Assembly: GCF_003940805.1 (NCBI RefSeq)
Contig: NZ_CP034330.1
Coordinates: forward strand, 1 to 29,404
Reading direction: 5' to 3'
From: Tabrizicola piscis
Lineage (GTDB): Bacteria > Pseudomonadota > Alphaproteobacteria > Rhodobacterales > Rhodobacteraceae
Length of the DNA: 29,404 bases
Positions 23,620-29,404 of the stretch are shown here, in pieces; position 1 is the first letter of the stretch; each line of letters begins with the position of its first letter. Under the pieces are notes generated by a model. The model was given only the letters and a program-made list of their open reading frames with translations. It was not told the DNA's origin and did no database searches. The position numbers and the translations under genes are program-made.

Positions 23620-24168
23620 TCAGGCGGCCAGAGGTTTGGCCACCGGAAAGTCGATGGCCGTTTCGGCAACGTTGTTGACGTAATTGGTCAGCGTGTTCAG
23701 CGCGACATGCAGGACGATCTCGACAATCTGCGCATCGCTGAAACCGGCGGCCCGGATAGCCTCGACATCGCCATTGCCGACGCGACCACGCGCCTTGGTC
23801 ACCGCAACCGCAAAGCGCACCGCCGCGTCGGCCTTGGCATCGCCCGAGGTGCCCCGGCGGTTGGCCAGAATCTCGGCCTCGTCCAGTTTCGCGAGGTTTG
23901 CGCCCATGTAGCTGTGCGCCGCCAGGCAATAGTCGCAGCCGTTGATCTCGGCCACCGCCAGCGCGATCCGTTCCCGCGTCTTGGCGTCGACCGCGCCTTT
24001 GCCCAGGGCCGCATTCAGGCCGAGGTAGCCTTCAAGGGCGGCAGGCGAATTGCCGACAACCCGGAACAGGTTCGGTACAATGCCGAACTGCTTTTTCACT
24101 GCCTCAAGCAGTGGCTGCGAGCCAGCTGGCGCGGTGTCGATGCTGGCTGGGGTATTGATGCGTGACAT
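23620..24168 (-). CDS. AhpD/carboxymuconolactone decarboxylase-family peroxidase-like protein
   Basis: A 182-residue protein started at 24168 (MSRINTPASI); the frame extends to 24222 without a better start. The AhpD-type redox centre is present: Glu74, Cys78, Cys81 and His85 in EINGCDYCLAAH. The family reduces peroxides with thiol partners or acts as related oxidoreductases. It is convergent with the GST gene, 154 bases away. The 237 bases behind its start (24169-24405) show no gene. It may belong functionally to the detoxification set although it is on the opposite strand. Confidence 0.9.
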   Translation of the reverse strand: MSRINTPASIDTAPAGSQPLLEAVKKQFGIVPNLFRVVGNSPAALEGYLGLNAALGKGAVDAKTRERIALAVAEINGCDYCLAAHSYMGANLAKLDEAEILANRRGTSGDAKADAAVRFAVAVTKARGRVGNGDVEAIRAAGFSDAQIVEIVLHVALNTLTNYVNNVAETAIDFPVAKPLAA

Positions 24169-24405
24169 TGCGGTCTTCCTGTCTTGCTTGGCCTGCGGGA
24201 CCATCCCGCGCCAGTGCAACAAAACCTAATTGCTTCGCCGCAAGGGCGGAATGCTCGGACCGCGCAATTCAGAGCCACGTTCAGCGGAATAATCATCTTG
24301 TCACTCGGGGGCCCATAGCGGCTGCGCGGATATGCTTCGGCGCAGGCCACACCTGAACGTGTGGCGGCAAAAGCTGCTGGTTGTGGCAGGCGGCCCGACA
24401 ATGAG

Positions 24406-25230
24406 TCACAGGCCCTGCTTGACCGCCAAGAGCATGAAATGCGTGAGATGTGGCTTGTTTTTGCGGCTTCGGTCTATGTGCCGCAAGATCCAGCCGTGCT
24501 GCGCCATGAAATCTGCGGACCAGCCCGCCCGGTCGCCGCAATAGAGGGCATGGTCCTCCCAGAAGATGTCGCCATCTGGAATCTCGGCGCAGTGATCAAC
24601 CAGAAAGCGACCGCCGCGCTGGAACAAGGCCCTCCACCAGCCTGGAGAATGGTAGCGGGCATATTCGGTGTTCCAGCCGTCGTCGTCGCGCAGCGCTTCA
24701 GGGATCGCCTCGGGGTCATCGCGAAAACAGGTCTGGCCGATCACGATGCGCCCACCCGGCTTCAGCAGTCTGGCGAGATAGTCCAGCATGCCCCGCCGTG
24801 CGCCGAACGAGTGGAAGGCCTGCATCACGAATATGGCGTCGAACGCTGCAATGCCGGCGGCCAGGCCGCGGGTCATATCCCCCTGCAGGGCAAACACTCT
24901 GTCCGCCACGCCCGCCTGCCGGGCCAGAAGCTGGCGTTCCTGCGCACTGGTCCAAAGATCAACGGAAACCACATGCGCGTCCAGTTCGGAGGCCAGCATC
25001 ACCGACGTTTGGCCGCGCCCGCAGCCGATGTCGAGAATCCGTGCGCCGGGGCAGGGCGACAGATGCTGCGCCATCATCCGGGCCAGAAGCATGCCCCCCG
25101 GTGCCATCATGCGACCGTGGTCATACATGTGGTCGCGTGACATGGCCGCAAGCGGCGGATGCCGTGCGGTTGTTAGCCGCCGAAACCGGTGCCGGATCGA
25201 CGCGGGCTCCAGAGTGTCAGGCGCTGCCAT
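24406..25230 (-). CDS. Class I SAM-dependent methyltransferase
   Basis: A 274-residue methyltransferase. Motif I ILDIGCGRGQTS is at about residues 65-76, the acidic end of strand 2 is VVSVDLW, the motif II region is ALQGDMTRGL, and motif III is LKPGGRIVIGQT. The closing residues (DIFWEDHALYCGDRAGW, HIDRSRKNKPHLTHFML) are not known to me. The N-terminus (SRDHMYDHGRMMAPGGMLLA) is reminiscent of small-molecule methyltransferases. The acceptor is unknown. It lies 72 bases after the MBL gene in the same direction, so possibly in one operon. Confidence 0.88.
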   Translation of the reverse strand: MAAPDTLEPASIRHRFRRLTTARHPPLAAMSRDHMYDHGRMMAPGGMLLARMMAQHLSPCPGARILDIGCGRGQTSVMLASELDAHVVSVDLWTSAQERQLLARQAGVADRVFALQGDMTRGLAAGIAAFDAIFVMQAFHSFGARRGMLDYLARLLKPGGRIVIGQTCFRDDPEAIPEALRDDDGWNTEYARYHSPGWWRALFQRGGRFLVDHCAEIPDGDIFWEDHALYCGDRAGWSADFMAQHGWILRHIDRSRKNKPHLTHFMLLAVKQGL

Positions 25231-25302
25231 CTTCGTCTTGCCCTGTCAGCGGATACGGCCAGGAGGCTGAACCGCCCTGTGGCGGTCCAGCCGTGGGTGG
25301 TT

Positions 25303-26289
25303 TCAGACCTCGACTTCGTGCCATTCGCCGGGGCGCAAGAGCCGGAGCGTGTCGGCAACACCGGCCGTATTGAAGTCGCGCAGCATCTGCCAGCTGCCTT
25401 GCGAAAAATGCCGCCAGCCTTCGAAATGGGCGGGATAAGCGTTCTTCAGTTGCAGGAGTTTCGACAGACGGGCACCGTCCTCGGAGCGCATGGTCAGGAT
25501 GTTGTCCCCGACCGCAGGCACGTTGGCCGCCCCCATGTGCAGAACGGCCGTACCAACTTTGTAGCGTTTGGCGATCTCTTCCAGATCGTCGATCCAGACG
25601 GTATCGCCCGAGATGTACAGCGCGCCGTCCTTCTGGCCTTCCCACTCGACCATGAACCCCGTCACCTCGCCGATGATGTCGCGCAGGTCCGGGTTGCTGG
25701 TGTGTACCCCGGGCATGGCAGTGATCTTCAAGGTCTCGCCTTGGGCATTGCTCACCTCGGTCGATTCCCAGGTTTTCAGGCCTTTGGGGTTGCCCGGCAG
25801 GCCAAGGGCGACGCTTTCCGGTGTGGTCAGGGCAAGCTTTGCCGTCCCCAACAGCCGCCGACCTTCGTTGTCGAGGTTGTCAAAGTGCTGGGCGTGGCTC
25901 AGCAGCACAAGGTCCAGTTCGCCAATCTGGTCGGCGGCAATCGGCGGTGCCATGATCTTGGTCAGCAGATGCCCGGGGCCCTCATCGCGCTCGGTGCCCT
26001 GCGGATCGAAGCCCGGATCGGTCAGGATGCGGAAGTTTCCGATCTCGATCAGGTAGGTCGGACCGCCCAGATAGGTCAGGCGGACGCCCATGCTGCCCGA
26101 TGCGTTCGGGGCGGGGGGCGGCATCATGCCTGCAGTCTCGGCAAGGGCCGGCTGGCCTGTCATCGTGGACGCGGCCCCGACCATGACGGCCGAGACTGCG
26201 GTGGCACCCCCTCCAAGAAAGCCGCGGCGGCTGACATTGAAGAGGGACATTTCCGGAAGATCGCCATCAGGGCCATGTTCATGTTGCAT
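25303..26289 (-). CDS. Tat-exported MBL-fold metallohydrolase, variant motif
   Basis: A 328-residue protein. ATG 26289 has GGAG eight bases upstream; the frame is open another 150 codons, but that sequence has no family character. The twin-arginine signal SRRGFLGGG is at residues 20-28, followed by a hydrophobic stretch and ALA-E near 50. The metal motif is SHAQHFDNLD (131-140), an HxxHxDN version instead of HxHxDH, seen in a UlaG-like branch of the superfamily. Other metal ligands may be VHTSNPD near 199 and SGDTVWIDD near 230. The substrate is unknown. Confidence 0.87.
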   Translation of the reverse strand: MQHEHGPDGDLPEMSLFNVSRRGFLGGGATAVSAVMVGAASTMTGQPALAETAGMMPPPAPNASGSMGVRLTYLGGPTYLIEIGNFRILTDPGFDPQGTERDEGPGHLLTKIMAPPIAADQIGELDLVLLSHAQHFDNLDNEGRRLLGTAKLALTTPESVALGLPGNPKGLKTWESTEVSNAQGETLKITAMPGVHTSNPDLRDIIGEVTGFMVEWEGQKDGALYISGDTVWIDDLEEIAKRYKVGTAVLHMGAANVPAVGDNILTMRSEDGARLSKLLQLKNAYPAHFEGWRHFSQGSWQMLRDFNTAGVADTLRLLRPGEWHEVEV

Positions 26290-26660
26290 CAAGGTGCTCC
26301 GTTGATCGGGGTGAGGTCTGGCACGTGGCCGACCAATCGGTCGCGCCCACGGCCCAGAGCATCGTTGACAGCGGCCTGCTTCGGAACGCGCGGTGGTCAC
26401 AAGACACCATTCCACGAAGCGGAACAGTCGGCCTTCGGCTGCACCACTGCGCGACCTCTGTGGGAAGAGCGGGGTTGCTTGTCCTGCCGACCGACGCGCC
26501 TGTCGCCCGGCCAGACCACAGCTTGCTACTCTTCCGCCGTCGAAACGCGAGATCCACGCCCGGAACACCAGACGCCGGCCCCTCAATGATGATCTCGCAG
26601 GAGGCGAAGCATTCCGACAAAGCGCTTGGGTAAAATGCAAAGCCCCCGTATTTTGCACAT
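26290..26660. other. Intergenic region between divergent MBL and DUF1612 genes
   Basis: 371 bases without a gene I can support, although both strands have open frames (for example 26325-26633 +). The translations are Arg/Ser-rich and unlike any family I know, which fits chance open frames in GC-rich DNA. The right end holds the DUF1612 promoter. Confidence 0.5.
26626..26657 (+). promoter_or_regulatory. Leaderless promoter with inverted repeat for the DUF1612 gene
   Basis: TTGGGT at 26626-26631 and TATTTT at 26649-26654 with a 17-bp spacer place the transcription start at about 26661, the A of the ATG. No ribosome-binding site precedes it, so the mRNA is predicted to be leaderless. TGCAAA (26636-26641) and TTTGCA (26652-26657) form an inverted repeat across the -10 box, a candidate operator. 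Confidence 0.5.
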
Positions 26661-27728
26661 ATGAGACCGAGAACTCCTTCGAAATATGGGAATACCGACA
26701 CCCTCCTCGATGACGTCGAGGAGGGCGAAGTGGTATCAACGGACGACCTGTGGTTCCTGCCCGGACCTATGGATGCGGAGCCGGACGATCTGCTGCCCGG
26801 GCCGCGATCAGAGCCGCGAGAGGCGGCGGCGATTGACGCATGGCGTCTGGCAGAGGCTGCCTGTGCTGCGCGTCTCGCCCGAGTTGCCGGCCGGATCGGC
26901 GCGCTGGATGATCGGCTGAAGCGGGGCCCGGAAGGTTGGCGGCACAGGCTTGCGCTGATCGAGGCGGCGGACCTTAGCTGGTTTGTGGGCGACCGGATTG
27001 GCCCGGATCGGCTGGCGCTTTGGATATCCCTGCGTCTGTCGGGGGCGCAGGACGACACCGCAGCGCTGACGCGTGTCGGATGGGCGGTTCGACGTCTGAC
27101 AGGCGGTCCCGGACCCGAGCCGGACTTTCCCGCGTTCCTTGACCGCCGCGACCCGGACACCATCGCCGATGAAGCGGAGCCGTTTGCCGATCGCGCCGGC
27201 GGGTGGCTGGACCTGATGGCGGCCGCAGATGACCTGCATCCGTTCTCTCGCGCCTGCATGGGCTTTCACGTTTGGAGCCTTGCGGGCCTTGACCAGAACG
27301 GCGACCGGATGGAAGCGGCGGTCACTGCCGCGCGCATCGCAGCCACCGATGCCAAAGGCGCAGTCTTCGCGCCGCTTGCCATGGGCGGGGCAGGGGGGCT
27401 GCGCGCTGGCGGTGCGCCTGCACAGCGGCTGGTGCGTTGGCTTGACGGAATGGAGGCCGCATGCCTGACCGCGATGCGGCATCTTGACGACATCGAAGCC
27501 TGGTCGGGGCGTGCGAAAACCGAGATGTCCTCGCTTTCGGGCAAGACCCCGCCAGCCCTGCGCGGCGTTCTGGCTGAATGGCCCATTGTCTCGGCTCCGA
27601 TGGCCGAGGCTTTGACAGGTGCCAGCCGGGCTGCGGTTCAGCGCAACCTTGCCTGGATGGAAGCGCAGGGCCTGATCCGCGAGGTGACAGGGGAGGGGCG
27701 GTTTCGGATGTGGCGGATCGTTGTATGA
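26661..27728 (+). CDS. DUF1612/RHE_PE00001-like protein with C-terminal HTH
   Basis: A 355-residue protein similar to the RHE_PE00001 group, found mainly on plasmids of rhizobia and Rhodobacterales. The N-terminal region has an acidic stretch (DDVEEGEVVSTDD), then ARLARVAGRIGALDDRL, which precedes the DUF1612 part. The C-terminus (about residues 295-353) is a winged helix-turn-helix: LRGVLAEWPIVSAPMAEALT, then ASRAAVQRNLAWMEAQGLI. It is likely a DNA-binding regulator; the target is unknown. The start is set by the promoter geometry and by the absence of an alternative. Confidence 0.82.
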   Translation: MRPRTPSKYGNTDTLLDDVEEGEVVSTDDLWFLPGPMDAEPDDLLPGPRSEPREAAAIDAWRLAEAACAARLARVAGRIGALDDRLKRGPEGWRHRLALIEAADLSWFVGDRIGPDRLALWISLRLSGAQDDTAALTRVGWAVRRLTGGPGPEPDFPAFLDRRDPDTIADEAEPFADRAGGWLDLMAAADDLHPFSRACMGFHVWSLAGLDQNGDRMEAAVTAARIAATDAKGAVFAPLAMGGAGGLRAGGAPAQRLVRWLDGMEAACLTAMRHLDDIEAWSGRAKTEMSSLSGKTPPALRGVLAEWPIVSAPMAEALTGASRAAVQRNLAWMEAQGLIREVTGEGRFRMWRIVV

Positions 27729-27778
27729 ATGTCCGGTCGGCAGCGCATGCTTGCCCGTGCAGGACCACCAGACCTTCG

Positions 27779-29152
27779 CTAGCCCAGCCAGGTTTCGCCG
27801 TTCAAGCTGTTTGCCAGGAATGACAGCCCACTGCGCAGCCCTGCGCGGGTGATTGACCCGCCAAGGCAGACGCGCACGCGTTCATCAGCGGCACCAAGCA
27901 CGGTGAAGGCGTCGGAAGGCATCAGCCCGATGCCATGCCCGTTCATCCTGCCCATCACCTCCGCCCGTCCGACACCGGCTGGCAGCTTCAGCCAGATGTT
28001 GAAAGCGTGCCTGTCGGCATCAAAACGCTGCCCCTGCAAAAGCTCGGCCGCGATGTCCTGCCGGGCGGCACTTTCAGCGCGGATAAAGCGGCAGATCCGG
28101 TCGGCGGTGCCATCTTCGATCCAGCGGGTCACAAGGGCCATCGACAAAGGTGACGCCATGACGTTGGTGACGCGCAGTGTTTGCGCCAGCTGATAGGATG
28201 ACCGGCTGTCCGGCGCGATGGTAAAGGCAAGCCTCAGGCCGGCGCCGATGCATTTGGCCAGCCCGCCGATATGCCAGGTGAGCAGCGGGGCCAGCGTTGC
28301 AAAGGGCGGCGGCGCGTTTGGCAGGATGAACCCGTAGGCATCATCTTCGACCAGAGGCAGGTTGTGGCGCAGAAGGACTTCGGCGATTTCCATCCGCCGC
28401 TCTGCCGGGATGGTCAGGGTGGTCGGGTTGTGCAGCGTGGGGTTCAGATACAGCGCCTTTGGCTTGTGCTTGAGGATTGCAGCCGACAGCGCATCCGGCA
28501 CGATGCCCGCGGCATCGACGGGCAGGCCGATCAGGTTCAGCCCCGCCCGCGCGACGATGGACCGCAAACCGGGATAGGTGACCGCCTCACACAGGATCGT
28601 GTCTCCGGGGGAGGCCAGAATGTTCAGCACGGCCACCATCGTTGCATGGGCCCCGGGTGTCACGGCAATACGGTCGAGGTTCGGGACCATTCCGCGCATC
28701 GACAGCCATGACAACGCGGCCGCACGGTCCATTTCGGACCCGACGGTCGACTGGTAGCGCAAGAGCGGCACAAGATTGGCCCCCACCGTGTCCAGACCCG
28801 CGCGCATCGCGGCCAGGAGCGCCGGGTCATCCGGTTCTGGCGGCAGGTTCATCGACAGGTCCTGCTCTCGTGTGCGCTGCAGATCGGCAACCGGGCCGGT
28901 GGCATCCGCCCTGGCCCGGATAAAGGTGCCACGACCGACATGGCTTTCGACCAGACCGCGGGACTGCGCTTCGGTGTAGGCCCGGCTGATCGTGGTGAAA
29001 TCCAGCCCCAAAGCTTCGGCGAGACGCCGCTGCGGCGGCAGCTGGTCACCCGCCGACAGCATGCCGCTGTCGGTGTCACGCTCGATGGCGTCGGCAATTT
29101 CCAGGTAGCAAGGCCTGCCCTTCGCGCCAAGTGTGGGAACCCAGGACTTCAC
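27779..29152 (-). CDS. MocR-type GntR/PLP-aminotransferase-like regulator
   Basis: A 457-residue protein starting at GTG 29152, with GGAG six bases upstream. Residues 1-80 are a GntR winged helix (AGDQLPPQRRLAEALGLDFT, then SRAYTEAQSRGLVESHVGRG). Residues about 100-455 form a fold-type I aminotransferase domain: LNPTLHNPT near 236-244, Asp270/Tyr273 for the cofactor, PLP lysine Lys300 in GGLAKCIGAGLRLAF, and Arg307. MocR proteins usually sense an amine- or aldehyde-related metabolite through PLP and control a neighbouring gene. No obvious amine-pathway gene is beside it; a divergent target may lie beyond the right edge. Confidence 0.92.
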   Translation of the reverse strand: MKSWVPTLGAKGRPCYLEIADAIERDTDSGMLSAGDQLPPQRRLAEALGLDFTTISRAYTEAQSRGLVESHVGRGTFIRARADATGPVADLQRTREQDLSMNLPPEPDDPALLAAMRAGLDTVGANLVPLLRYQSTVGSEMDRAAALSWLSMRGMVPNLDRIAVTPGAHATMVAVLNILASPGDTILCEAVTYPGLRSIVARAGLNLIGLPVDAAGIVPDALSAAILKHKPKALYLNPTLHNPTTLTIPAERRMEIAEVLLRHNLPLVEDDAYGFILPNAPPPFATLAPLLTWHIGGLAKCIGAGLRLAFTIAPDSRSSYQLAQTLRVTNVMASPLSMALVTRWIEDGTADRICRFIRAESAARQDIAAELLQGQRFDADRHAFNIWLKLPAGVGRAEVMGRMNGHGIGLMPSDAFTVLGAADERVRVCLGGSITRAGLRSGLSFLANSLNGETWLG

Positions 29153-29182
29153 GATCTGCTCCGGAATTTCGCATTGACTGCC

Positions 29183-29210
29183 TTTGTATGCATCAAGGCC
29201 ATATTGTCAA
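29183..29210 (-). promoter_or_regulatory. Promoter of the MocR-type regulator gene
   Basis: On the minus strand TTGACA (29210-29205) and TACAAA (29188-29183) with a 16-bp spacer make a strong sigma70-type promoter, about 30 bases before the GTG start. The remaining 29211-29404 is AT-richer, shows no gene, and may contain the promoter of a divergent gene outside the window. Confidence 0.55.
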
Positions 29211-29404
29211 ACGGCAATGCGATTCTGCCGAACTTGGGCGCCACCACTCATTCTCCGCCGCTTTTCTACCCGATGGCGATCAATTTGAGCCCAAGTTTTC
29301 AGCGCAGCTATCGTCTTGTGTGCAATATTGTATGGAGAATTGATTCAGATATTGATCGCATCGATCCCGCCTGCACCCTGATCTCATCCCAACTAGGACC
29401 AGGA

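Noticed and set aside
25189..26589. 466-codon plus-strand frame over the second MBL gene
   Set aside because: Antisense to a gene with clear Tat signal and MBL motif; no recognisable features.
26325..26633. 102-codon plus frame and its minus counterpart in the MBL-DUF1612 gap
   Set aside because: No start signal, no family resemblance and low-complexity translation; not enough to call a gene or pseudogene.
1..29404. CRISPR arrays, tRNA/rRNA genes, intact insertion sequences
   Set aside because: No regularly spaced repeats, no cloverleaf-like or rRNA sequence and no transposase gene were seen.

Overview
The window reads as part of a plasmid or chromid of a high-GC alphaproteobacterium, most likely in the Rhodobacterales (Paracoccus/Rhodobacter/roseobacter type). 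The evidence is a plasmid replication module near the centre: a replicase ending in a DnaA-N-like domain, divergent from a parA-parB pair. This organisation is typical of the DnaA-like replicons of that order. GC-rich codon use and the accessory gene set agree with this. No rRNA, tRNA, CRISPR array or intact insertion sequence was seen, and the genus cannot be named from sequence reading alone.

Region 1 (8-6500, all +) is a complete, tightly overlapping Nit1C operon (nitB, nitilase nitC, radical SAM nitD, GNAT nitE, AIR-synthase-like nitF, small nitG, flavoprotein nitH). This gene set is known for its link to bacterial growth on cyanide as nitrogen source and to nitrogen-starvation responses. 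It is extended by a translationally coupled LnmK/Pnap_2097-like gene. A DUF983 membrane zinc-ribbon gene follows, under its own promoter with a perfect palindrome.

Region 2 (7220-12490, +) is an RND-type efflux pump (adaptor and permease, translationally coupled) with a promoter/operator in front and a TetR regulator behind. No outer-membrane channel gene is present.

Region 3 (12504-19185) is the plasmid backbone. It holds the replicase (-), a 474-bp origin-like intergenic region with repeated TGTCCC-type motifs, parA and parB (+), a DUF4143 ATPase (-), a tyrosine recombinase (-) and a Phd/VapC toxin-antitoxin pair (+). Five copies of a GC-rich palindrome (consensus ACCTTCCCCGCGGGGAAGGT) lie in and around the par genes. 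Three of them are inside coding sequence and in two different reading frames, which makes them strong candidates for the partition centromere (parS).

Region 4 (19419-24168) is a LysR-controlled accessory cluster: LysR (-), then a Tat-exported metallo-beta-lactamase-fold enzyme, a DUF1348/NTF2-like protein, a flavin-binding PPOX-family protein and a glutathione S-transferase (+), facing an AhpD-like peroxidase-family gene (-). It looks like detoxification of an electrophile or oxidant, but the substrate is unknown.

Region 5 (24406-29404) holds a SAM methyltransferase (-), a second Tat-exported MBL-fold protein (-), a plasmid-type DUF1612/RHE_PE00001-like HTH protein (+) with a predicted leaderless promoter, and a MocR-type GntR/aminotransferase regulator (-).
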